A stretch of DNA of 64,000 nt, from positions 124,001-188,000 of the forward strand of contig JAMWFC010000115.1 in assembly GCA_027475525.1 (NCBI GenBank), in the 5' to 3' direction. The DNA is from Macrolepiota albuminosa. Taxonomy: Eukaryota > Basidiomycota > Agaricomycetes > Agaricales > Agaricaceae. Below the pieces are notes generated by a model. That model was not told the origin of the DNA, made no database searches, and worked only from the letters and a program-made list of their open reading frames with translations. Below are positions 55,136 through 64,000 of this stretch, piece after piece. The stretch's first letter is position 1; each line of letters begins with the position of its first letter. The translations under genes were made by a program, and so were the position numbers.

Positions 55136-56353
55136 TCAAGGGATATTCTCCTCTGTAAGGCTCATAGCCTTGCCTTTTCCTTTTGCTATGCGTGCTATAC
55201 GCGGTTGAACCTTTGGTTCAAATCGCTCCCATAAGGCATGTACGTGCTCCTCTGTGAGATCTCCCAGATTCAACCTTACAACCAGTTGTGTCCTTGTCAT
55301 ACTTGCCGATGACTGCACGCTTCTTGCTTTCAGCAAGAGTCTGTCAAATACGATATCCGATGTTTCGGAAATCTCGTCCTCTCGTGCGTGACAGTATACT
55401 TCTCCCGTCTGGGTTGCCTGCACCCTTCCCATAGTCTGTGTCACCATTGACGCCACCAGCTTGTTCCACTCCCGTGGCATTCGTGGATCATACGCCCATT
55501 GCACTCCTGGCCAAGGCACTGGTCGGTCCATTAGCGACCTAGTGCTACCCACAGTTCCCATCGTACTGTATACCTCGTCCTTGACGAGATCCTCAACCTT
55601 CACTTGAGAGCTAGTTGGCTGGCATTCCAGCGACTCCACCACGCGTCTACCATGCTCATTCTTGCACTGTACAGCCTGTTTAGGCTTTCCATTGGTACAC
55701 CCAATCACATCCAGGTGCTTCCCCTTCTTCAGAGTTCCTTGAAACTCTTCCTCAGACATCAGTATAGCCGGCGAGTCTGCTGGCAGGCTTTTCGGTGAGA
55801 CCTGTTTGTCCTCCACCTCCTGTACAGTCGCTCTTCTGCGACCATCTAGTCAGTTGTGTTCATCATGCCGCTTTTCAGTTGCGCAATAGCGCCTCAAACG
55901 ACCATCTGTGTTGTTTAACACAACTTTCTCCGCCTTCAAAGGCGTACCATCTACAACAACCATGTCGTTCATGAAATCCAGCGACACCTTGTTCTTATGC
56001 ATAAACAGCGTACCGATGATCATGTTGTAGCAATTGAAATTTGCTATGTCTACATACTCCTTGGTCAATGTCCCCGACGTCTTTATTCTCACTTCAGCGC
56101 CGAACTGCACCATGGCGCGACTCCCTACAGTCTCCAGCTGGAGCATCAATGGCTCCTCTAGTTCATGAATGTGAATCACGTTGACGTGAGCAAACTGGGG
56201 CGTAATGCCCATAGTGGTACTCCCTGAGTCCCACAGCGTCCATGCCAGATGTCCGTTGACATCAACATACGTGACCAGGCACTCCTTCTCCTCAGGAGTA
56301 TAGCGTGGCCACTGCAACTTATTAGTTGCCTTCTGCAGGGTTACGTGTCTCAT
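55136..56353 (-). pseudogene. Chromovirus C protease and linker
   Basis: Aspartic protease with active site LWDSGSTTMGITPQFAHV near 56235 and a DFMNDMVVVDGTPL flap/closing region near 55960. A linker follows with conserved PVPWPGVQWAYDPRMPREWN near 55500. Stops at 55850 and 55136, both TGA at CGA-compatible codons; otherwise in frame with gag and RT. Confidence 0.82.
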
Positions 56354-57416
56354 TCAGACGTGCTGATCTCCACGGCACTCAGTCAGTGCAAACAGGTGTT
56401 CCTCCTCATCATCACGAGCATAATAGTCGCTGTCGTACACATCCACTGCGATGTATTCATCGCCATCAATCTGGACGCTCTTGGTGTCATCCACTTCCGA
56501 CCCATCAGCCTCTACCTGCGGCTCTTCCTCTGCTTCATCAACAATCTCGTCGTCCTCATTGTCACTGATGACATCGCTAGGTGCCGCAGCCGTATGGGCT
56601 GCTTGGATGTGTGCCTTAGGAGGGGCAGGACATTCCTTAGCAAAATGCCTGCTCCTGCCACAGTTGTAGCACGCCGAAGGGTCTCCAGCAGTCCTTTTCT
56701 GGGCCGCTCTGGGGCCCCCAATAGGTTTGCTTGCCATACGCGCCGCAGGCGCTACTGCCCCTTTCGCCGCTACTTGGTTTTGACCTGAAAAGGGTCAACT
56801 ATCCTTTGCTGGCAATTGTCCAGCAGGCTTCAATTGAGGCCATTGGCCTCCAGGGATTGACTTGCATACAATGAATCGTGGATTGTGATTGTTCTCCATA
56901 TCCGTCCATTTGGCCAGGAAAGTTCCCACCTTCACTGCCTGATGGTTCACTGTTCCTCAGCATGAACTACGCTGCTCATAATGGTTTGCAGTCTGTGTCA
57001 ACTGCTCATAACGGATGGCATACACCAAAAATTTGGTCACAGTAATGACCTCCAGAGATAAATTGTCGTCGCGTATTAACACCCTCCTTATGTCTGCGGG
57101 TATTCCATCCAGGAATGTCTCGCAAATAGTGTATTTGTCTGGATAGACGGCCATATTCTGTGCATGACCCACCAGGTCATCATAAAAGGTCTGGATGCCA
57201 GTCTTAGCGTCATACACTGCCTTTCTAAAGGCATCATGGGCTTCCTGCATCATAGCAGCGTTGACAAAACGATTGTACAGTTCTATCAGGACTTCTTTAA
57301 ATGTCCAATGCGGTTTGTCGCGATTAATGTGGAGAACATGGCAACGGAACCAATTCCGAGCCTCTCCCTCCATAAATTTGTGTAGCACAAATATCCTTTC
57401 CTGGTCCATGTCGTCT

Positions 57417-57570
57417 CCACCATAGCAGCAGGCTGCTAGGTGGTAGCAAACGTCCATGGCCCAATCCTCCAGTTGGGAGAACCTATGTCCTCCCCACCAT
57501 AGCAGCAGGCTGCTAGGTGGTAGCAAACGTCCATGGCCCAATCCTCCAGTTGAGAGAACCTATGTCCTCC
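57417..57570. repeat. 77-bp tandem duplication in chromovirus C gag (probable assembly artefact)
   Basis: Copies are 57417-57493 and 57494-57570, with one difference (gttggg versus gttgag). Removing one copy joins the two gag frames. Confidence 0.93.
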
Positions 57571-58369
57571 GGCGTACGCACGTATGTGCTTACCATCAGA
57601 TTTACGGGGACTTACCCCAGCAGGGAATTTAAACCTGACTCCAAGGGAGTCATCCACCAGACAAGTGAGACGGTCATGCATATGATCCATATGGATCCTG
57701 ACCGCTTCATTCATTCCTGGCGTAGTTTCACGCAATTCATGAGGTGCGGGCATCAAAAATGCCTGGGGACTGCGAAACAGGTGTTCATTGGCCGTTCGTT
57801 CTGGCCGTGGGGTAGGCTGTTGCCTCACTTGTGGCTCTGCTGGTACTCCACCAGCTCGCCTGCCACTATCATGACAATTATCATCATCTTGATCGTCATT
57901 CCTACAATCACGCCCTCCACCATCGTTATTGCAACGAGTTGGCTCCCTCTGCTCGTAGTGGTCACTACTATTATCACTACCCCCCGGGTCTCTGTCTGGT
58001 TCAGCAGTTCGAGCCGCAAATTGTTGCCGCATGTCATCGACAGGTGTTACACCCTCACGCCCTTCAAAGGCTACCCCCTGGTCATCAATTAACGACTCAC
58101 CATGATCGCGCAAGTCCTGGTTGCGTATCCTCTGGTAATTGACGTGTTCATTCCAGTTGTCCACTAGGTGGACGCGTCGCACTACGTGTCGTGGTCACGT
58201 TCATTCCTCAAGAATGTGGACTTTGTCCACCTCTTCCTTGATAGTAACTTGCTTTCGAGGTGTCTTAACCTCCTGCACTGCAAGTATTGCCTCTGGCTCT
58301 GCCGGAGTTATTGTCACAGTCTCTACCTCAGACAATGCCTGCTGAGGCACTCCGCTAACAATGTGTTGA

Positions 58370-58523
58370 CGGTTTGCGGCATTCTGATGCCGAACGTAGT
58401 CTTGCTGAGACTCATTGGCCTGACAAGGCACATTGAGCAACTCCATCGGTTTGCGGCATTCTGATGCCGAACGTAGTCTTGCTGAGACTCATTGGCCTGA
58501 CAAGGCACATTGAGCAACTCCAT
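58370..58523. repeat. 77-bp exact tandem duplication in chromovirus C gag (probable assembly artefact)
   Basis: Copies are 58370-58446 and 58447-58523. MELLNVPCQAN appears twice as a result. Confidence 0.95.
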
Positions 58524-59615
58524 CGCATCTGCAATTAATGGCGCTCGTCAGTGCACACTCATCTCACATTCTACTGAGTCGGCCAGAGTGGCCGTGGAGA
58601 CTGCTAACCCTTGCGCTGCTTTGCGCTTAAGGTATTCAACCACTTCGAGTTCGAAGATACGCACAAACAATTTGATATATTCATTCAAATCTGCATGGGG
58701 TACATTGTGGCTCCTAGCAGCCAGCAACTGTAAGTGCTTTACCACATAAAGCTGCAGATGCTTTTGCGTCGATTCCTTCACAACTGACGGATATTGGTCC
58801 AACACCAGCTGTAACTGGATAGACAAGGTCGAATGCGACCTTTTGCTTTCCTCATCATCTGAGGATTCCAACTTGGACTCTAAGTCCATAACTCTCCTGA
58901 GGCCGTCATGCCTCACTTGCGGCTGTTTGCCGGCCCGTCTGGCCAACTCTGGAATTCCAGGCGCTGTTGACGCCTTTTTCAACCTTACGACATTGTCGTC
59001 CTCCCTACTGACCACTATTGCTGGTCCTTGCGTCTGTCCTTGTGTCGTCAGTGACGACGGTCCCGGTTCAGTGGCAGTATCGGCCACATATTCCAAATGC
59101 CGTTCAGTAGGTGCAGTCCGGAATGGAGTACTATGCACAAACGTGCTGCCTTGTACCATTTCCGAGTACTGGGTAATATCCGGTTGACCCTCAGTATGAG
59201 CTGACGAGCTCTCGGGCAATACTGGATATATCAATGAAGGCATTTGGCTCGCTGGCAGCGACACTCCTGAGACTGCGGATCTCTCTCCTGGTTTACCACC
59301 AGGTCGTACAATAGACATCATCTGTGATACGGATAGCCCACCAGGCATTCCAAAGCTTGCGCTGACATCACGAGGTATCTTCTTGTCCCGCTTTGGTGGG
59401 AGTTGATATGCAGACATGGATTGCGTCTTCCCCACTTAAAGCACAGGTGGTTCACCTGTGTCTACAGCTGGGAAAGGGGGGTCCGGATCAAGAGAACCAG
59501 TCATGGAAGCACGTTTTTAACGTGATGCCAACAGAGAATTGAGAGGTTTTGATAAGAGTTGCCTAATCGGTAACAAGCCTAGAGTCTAAAGCTGATAGCA
59601 GAAGATTTAAAAAAA

Positions 59616-59790
59616 TGTAACCTGGGGTTACGAGTTAGAACTATCTTGTGTGTATCACACAGTGCTAAATCAGACCGCAGTATCAGATTTGACTAGTACT
59701 TAGAGTGAAAACAAGATGTTAATCTTACATAATACTCTACTGAAGGATTATAGCGTCGTTTACGCTGGTAACAAGTGTGATTCCGTTACA
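59616..59790 (-). repeat. 5' LTR of chromovirus C
   Basis: 175 bp. The base order after the LTR on the minus strand (TTTTTTAAATC) is not a standard tRNA primer site, so priming may be by a self-primer or an unusual tRNA. Confidence 0.9.
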
Positions 59791-61913
59791 CCTTGTATCT
59801 GTTGTAGGAGGGTTGTTTCGGGGTGAGTCAGAGGACGTCCTTGATATGTTGTGGCAGTGCATGGCAGAGGGTGTACCAGAGGGCGCTGTAATTCCAGCCT
59901 GTCTCGTAAGCTTCCTTCTTGAAACGTACGATGAAGGTGGTGAAGCATTCCTCAGAGCACATCCGGAGGTTGAAGAGGTTGTCCTCAGCCTCAGCCACGG
60001 TGTTGTAGATCCCAAACTTCCCAGAGAATTCATCAACAAAGGCTTGCCAGCGAGAGAGTGCCAGGTTGTTGGGATCGAACTGGATGAGGGTCGTGTAGTG
60101 ATCAAAAGCGATCCCCTGGAGGTACGAGGCAGTGAAGGCCACCTGGGAGCTGTCAACCTGAAATGTGAGTGGCTTTGCCTGAAACGTGTTAAGACATTGG
60201 ATGAGGAAGGTACACCATTTTTGGGGGTCCCGGCCCGTGAATGTGTCGGGCTTTTGAATGTCCAGACGTTCTTCGTGGACAAGGGCATCGTGAGCGTTGT
60301 CTGGTCCAGTGGCATTGCGGGGAGGGGGGCTGGCATTGTAATAGTAGTAATAGTGGTTACCCCCCCCTCCTTGGTGAGGAAAGGCACCAAGGGCAGCTCC
60401 TCTGGGTGGCTCACCTGAGGGTCCACGCCCAGGAGGCCCGTTGTCCCAAGGGGGTTCGTTCCTGCCGGGGGGAGGTCCAGGTCTCCATGCTGGGGGCGGC
60501 GGAGGTGGGGGGCCAGGGGGTCGTCCTCAGGGTTCAGTTGGGGGTGGTGGAGGTGGTCGGAGAGGGTTTGGTGGTTTTGGGTCGATCTGGGGGGGGCCAG
60601 GTGCTGGGTTGGGTGCCAGGTTGCATGGGAGACGTTCAATCTGGGAGGGTCGCGCTTGCATTGGAGGCCATGGGGGGTTCCGCATGTCGAAGTGGGGTGG
60701 GGGGTTGCGGCAGAAGTTGGGCTCTGGAGGGGCCAGGGCAGACGTGGGAGGCGGTCACGGGCACGGGGTGTTGTTCATTGTTGCTGCAAGCAAGCTTGTT
60801 GATGTAGCACAGCGTGTCATCCGTGCTAGGGGTGTTCACCCAGGATCTATCGGAGGTCGCCAGGGGTGGGAGTCAGGCGCTGTCCGTTCACAAGAGCGGT
60901 TCCAGGGGCCTCTGAGGCTGTCCCCAGGTCTTGAAAGTGCTAGGAACAGAGTTAGCCCTACAGCAAGTCGACAGGCCTACCGTGCGGGCAGCAGGCTGAT
61001 TGAGTAGTCCTCCAGTCAGGTTGAGGGACCGCAGTATGGCCGAGGCGTTTTGTTGCTCTTCCTGTTGTCATTGCTCTGGAGTGGAGACTACGGGGGCTGC
61101 CAGGGCTGGTTCCAGGGGTTCCCATCAGAGATGAATCTAGCAACCCGGGTCTGCGGAGTCATTGAGGAGTCAAGGGGAGGGGGACACATGGACTTTGTTG
61201 AGCAGTTGTTGCAACTCCTCACAGAGGATCGTGTTGCGTCTATACTTTACCATAGTCTGCTCCAGGAGTTCTCCTCGCATGAGGCAATCCCCAAATTTGA
61301 CCAAGCAATGGGCCCAGTCCTCTGGAGTGCCTTCAAAGTTGTCATGTCCAAATTCCATGAGTAGTGCTCTTGCCTGCTGCATGAAGTCCTCCAGTGAGAT
61401 CCTGGGTGAGCAAAGCACTTTGTCCTGTTGCTGTTTGTACTCCTTGAGGTGTTGTTGTCCCATTGGCAAGGAAGGGGTCCAAGCAGGTGGGGCGGCGATT
61501 GGGTAGTGTCGAGGAGAATAGTCATAGTTGGGAAGTCTGCAGGGTTGAAGGACAGGGCATGGGTAACCGTAGTAGGGGATGGGCGCAAAGGGGCCCTTGC
61601 TGGGGAGAATCGGGCGAGGTCCACTGAGGATGGGCAGGGTCTCTGGTAGACCCCCAGGAATGCTCCGGTATGAGGGGGCTTCCACAGGTCACACCATGGC
61701 TAGGTTGGGTGGAGGGGCCCAGCTGGCTGAGGGCCCCAGGTCGTAGAGAGACGGGTCAGGGGCCCAGTGGCGGTGAAGACGTTGGGGTTCGTACAGGAGA
61801 GGTGGGTAAACGGGGTGGGGGGTCTGTGCAGAGTAGTGGTCAGGGGCCAGACGTCCGTAAGGGTCGGTCTGGTAGCCTGTGGAGTAATAGGTGTGAGTAT
61901 ACGTAGCTATCAA
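59791..61913 (-). pseudogene. Gypsy B gag, N-terminal and core part
   Basis: A Tyr/Pro-rich start (MIATYTHTYYSTGYQTDPYG near 61913), a Pro-rich region, a helical block (RISLEDFMQQARALLMEFGHD, NTILCEELQQLL near 61430-61200), another Pro/Gly-rich stretch, then the gag core: AFTASYLQGIAFDHYTTLI, FVDEFSGKFGIYNTVAEAE, FIVRFKKEAYETGWNY and LPQHIKDVL near 60140-59830. Stops include TGA after DVL (CGA fits). The frame resumes at 48917 beyond the nested element. Confidence 0.82.
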
Positions 61914-61943
61914 GAACAGTGTAAGGAGAGAGTCTTGATATTA

Positions 61944-62712
61944 TGTCAGATTCTGCTGAGTCGGGGGCTTTCCGGGAAAGCAATGCCCTTAGAAGGTGGA
62001 CTTGATCTATGGATACTCAGGTGTCTGGAACTCCGGGGCTAGGACTCTGGGATTCAAGACACGGATGGGGGGTTCTCCCAAGAAAGGGGACTTGATCTGG
62101 GGGTTTTGGGGTTAGAGGTTGTGAGCTGAGTAGGGGTCAAGTCAAGAACCAGGGGTTCTAAGATGAGACCGGGTTAATAAAGTGTAAGTTGTGAAGTGCG
62201 TACCAAACTCAGAGCACGCGGTTATTCAAGCGTGCCAGTCAGCGCATATCAGTCAAGCAAAGGGCACGCAGCAATTCAAGTTAATATGAAGACTAGCGAA
62301 TATAACGGGGAACTACACTATAAGTACTACAGGGCTGGGTCTGGGTCCCTGGGGTTCTGGGGTGTCTGAGATAAGTTCCAGGAGGCATTGAGTAGCAGGA
62401 AAGGGACTGTATACCAGGATTGTGCATGTAGGGCGCGCGATCAATTGGCGTGGAGGGAGTCACTATGCGTGATGCATCATGATAGCCCAGAAGTGGGCAG
62501 CACAATCTGATCATTGATTGTGGTTTGATGGCAGTTGATCCTGGGGCCCATGATGTGGGTTGCTGGGGTGCCAGATAATGGTGGCCTTTAATGCATGTGA
62601 TGGCAGTGTCGGTAGTCATGATGACAGAGCGCATTTGTGGGGTCAGAGAGAGGGTCCCAGATGGGGTTCCAGGGGTGTCCCTGGGTGGATCCAGAGGGGA
62701 GGAGTTGTGACA
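61944..62712 (-). repeat. 5' LTR of Gypsy B
   Basis: 769 bp. It is longer than the 3' LTR because that copy lost two short segments. The solo LTR at 6285-7220 is a third family member. Confidence 0.88.
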
Positions 62713-62906
62713 GTCTCTCTCCCATTGTCAGGCACAACCTTTGATGTTGAGACAGGAATCCAGTTAGATTGTCATGGTCATGGATTGTTGATAGGGATGT
62801 CTCAGTGAGGTTCTGGTGTGACCGGTTCTTTGTTCAGGACCATGGAAATTTGATCAAGTTGTTCTGAGTCCCGATTGGGCATATGAGTTGGTTTGTCATC
62901 TTCTAC

Positions 62907-63305
62907 TCATAGACTTGGTTTAGAGGCTGAGCTCTTTTTGATGGCCTCAATAGAGGGTGTTGGAGTTTCTAGATGTATTTCTGGAGGATGTGGACTTGTG
63001 AAAGGTGATTTTGCTTGATTGTAACTCTTAATAAACCTGATGTGATATGAACTATACACTTTTCCAGTAGATCTTTTGAAGCAACAATAGGCTTTAGAAT
63101 TCATGTTGTAGCCTATGAGAACACATTTAATTGATCTTTTGTGAACTTTTGGATTGTGCTTGTTGAGGGTTAAAACAAATGCCCTATGACCGATCTCTTT
63201 CAAGTATGAGTAGTCAGGTTTCCTGCCAAACCATAATTCATTTGGCATGGTGTTTATGGTATTAGAGGTCTTTGTTATTCTATGGAGGTAGGCTGTGGTG
63301 ATGAG
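62907..63305 (-). pseudogene. Copia A integrase C-terminal fragment
   Basis: TTAYLHRITKTSNTINTMPN, then ELWFGRKPDYSYLKEIGHRA, KCVLIGYNMNSKAYCC and STGKVYSSYHIRFI are the conserved post-catalytic blocks of Copia integrase. The catalytic residues would lie upstream, beyond the insertion at 63315. The frame ends at 62907 (TGA) before the Gypsy B LTR. Confidence 0.85.
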
Positions 63306-63314
63306 CTCCTACTA

Positions 63315-64000
63315 TGGCTGGCCATGAATAGCACCAATACCCACACTGGGACCACCAGAAGCACCATGCTCTAGCACTTCTGGCACTAATTTTTCCATAT
63401 TTTTATACTAATAACTCACAGCTATAGCATCCAATTACTCCAAAACTACTTTCTATGGCACCACTATTGACACCTCACCGCACCTTGCCACCTGCACTGC
63501 AAGGCTATACCTTTACACAGATACTTGGCATCAGTCAATCTGAAATAATGCTCTTAGCCAGTGGCAGTGCTTACAAGATAGAATGATGAAGTATTTTCAT
63601 GACAGTATCATTATGGACCTTTTTACCATACAATTAACACTTACTTACATTCTTATCAGTTCACCATCCTCTAGCAGTGCTTAGCCTCTTAGTGTCAGCT
63701 AACTTCCTTTACTATAAATACTTACTTTTTATTAGTAGCACATCATCAATTTGGCAGTAGGGATTGTACCCCAACATTTTGGTCACTCTGCACAACAGAC
63801 TATCTTTTGTTGACCATGTCAGCAATAAGACTCTGCTTTAGTTCTCTCTCTTTCTCTAGCTCTATAGCCTCTTAGCACCTTGCAACTATGGCTTGGTGTT
63901 TGTGCTTAGATCTGCTAAGCAAACTTGTTATTTTATCATCTCATTTTAGGTGCTAACACTTAGTGCCTCTTAGCACTTTGCCTTAGCGACTCTTAGCACC
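63315..64000 (+). mobile_element. Partial LTR of family H cutting Copia A, runs off the window
   Basis: The Copia A integrase frame stops abruptly near 63315. The following sequence shares the TATA-acttac-catcatc block and the cttagc-rich tail of the LTR at 25828-26765, in plus orientation. The right end and target duplication are outside the window. Confidence 0.6.
63713..63720 (+). promoter_or_regulatory. TATA box of the right-edge LTR
   Basis: tataaata followed by cttactt and a catcatc word, as in the family H LTR at 26320. Confidence 0.5.

Larger units (their letters stand above)
56354..59435 (-). pseudogene. Chromovirus C gag
   Basis: Start at 59435 (MGKTQSMSAYQLPPKRDKK). A long N-terminal region (VRRVMDLESK, LVLDQYPSVVK), the Retrotrans_gag core (HKFMEGEARNWFRCHV, FVNAAMMQEAHDAFRKAVYD, TFLDGIPADIRRVLI near 57390-57080) and a zinc knuckle CYNCGRSRHFAKEC near 56680, then an acidic tail. 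Two 77-bp duplications (57417 and 58370) cause false frameshifts. Real stops at 58548, 58201, 58195, 56957, 56795 and 56354 are all TGA. Confidence 0.83.
48918..59790 (-). mobile_element. Chromovirus C, nested inside Gypsy B gag
   Basis: LTRs are 48918-49169 (252 bp, 175 without the 77-bp duplication) and 59616-59790 (175 bp), TGTAACC...TTACA on the plus strand. The target duplication ccttg lies at 48913-48917 and 59791-59795. On the minus strand: gag, protease, RT, RNase H, truncated integrase, chromodomain, and then a long extra ORF before the 3' LTR. Removing it rejoins the Gypsy B gag codons. Confidence 0.92.
41112..62712 (-). mobile_element. Gypsy B, chromodomain LTR retrotransposon holding nested insertions
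   Basis: LTRs are 41112-41831 and 61944-62712, reading TGTCAG...GTGACA on the plus strand, with the duplication gtctc at 41107-41111 and 62713-62717. Reading the minus strand: gag (61913-59791 and 48917-48300), protease (48290-47934), RT, RNase H, integrase and chromodomain (down to 43120), then the polypurine tract. Chromovirus C splits gag and a solo LTR splits the protease/RT junction. Without inserts the element is about 9.7 kb. Confidence 0.9.
38833..63314 (-). mobile_element. Copia A, the outermost retroelement of the nest (disrupted)
   Basis: Its 3' LTR is 38833-39092, preceded on the minus strand by a purine tract. RNase H, RT and linker lie at 39309-41050, and the integrase C-terminal part at 62907-63305. 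Gypsy B (41112-62712) is inserted in the linker between integrase and RT, with the duplication gtctc. The 5' part is cut near 63315 by another insertion that runs off the window. Confidence 0.82.

Noticed and set aside
59777..60807. Plus-strand open frames opposite Gypsy B gag
   Set aside because: They are shadows of the Pro-rich gag coding strand; the minus strand carries recognisable gag motifs, and no intron or family supports the plus-strand frames.
1..64000. CRISPR arrays, rRNA genes or bacterial operon signals
   Set aside because: None seen; the regular 77-bp pairs are isolated duplications and not arrays, and the gene structure is eukaryotic.

Overview
This window is from a filamentous basidiomycete (most likely an Agaricomycete). 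The evidence is short GT-AG introns of about 50-60 bases, a mushroom-type protein kinase family, an NB-ARC/TPR receptor gene, and transposon families typical of Agaricomycetes (chromodomain Gypsy, Copia, tnp2-type DNA transposons, Tc1, Helitron). Only a few host genes are visible: an uncharacterised five-exon protein (9707-10777, minus), a protein kinase (11764-13082, plus), a degraded 2-thiouridylase-like relic (14186-14708, minus) and a complete NLR-like protein (33050-36199, plus). Nearly everything else is mobile DNA or its debris.

Layout. 1-3.77 kb: 3' part of a Helitron-type PIF1 helicase fused to a cysteine-peptidase-like domain. 6.28-7.22 kb: solo Gypsy LTR with TSD tttac. 8.2-11.8 kb: small spliced genes and repeats. 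11.76-13.3 kb: kinase and a relic of a second copy. 16.24-22.87 kb: DNA transposon with a 1020-residue transposase model and a second gene, flanked by gtaag. 23.33-24.90 kb: a Tc1 element. 25.1-29.2 kb: a Copia element split by a second Tc1 element that is itself split by a solo LTR. 29.65-31.48 kb: a gag-only LTR element (TSD gtact). 33-36.2 kb: NLR gene. 36.8 kb: a 100-N gap. 38.8 kb to the right edge: a nest in which Copia A holds Gypsy B (41112-62712, TSD gtctc), and Gypsy B holds chromovirus C (48918-59790, TSD ccttg) and a solo LTR (45909-46905).

Two patterns cut across the window. First, at 19 places a segment is tandemly repeated with a period of exactly 77 bases, regardless of sequence. 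This looks like a de Bruijn assembly artefact with k = 77 and not biology, and it creates false frameshifts in otherwise coherent genes. Second, internal stops in the retroelements are overwhelmingly TGA where CGA would restore the frame (12 of 12 before the chromodomain of element C). This points to CpG-to-TpG decay.

Gene models given as exon lists are my own splice reconstructions and have not been tested against transcripts.
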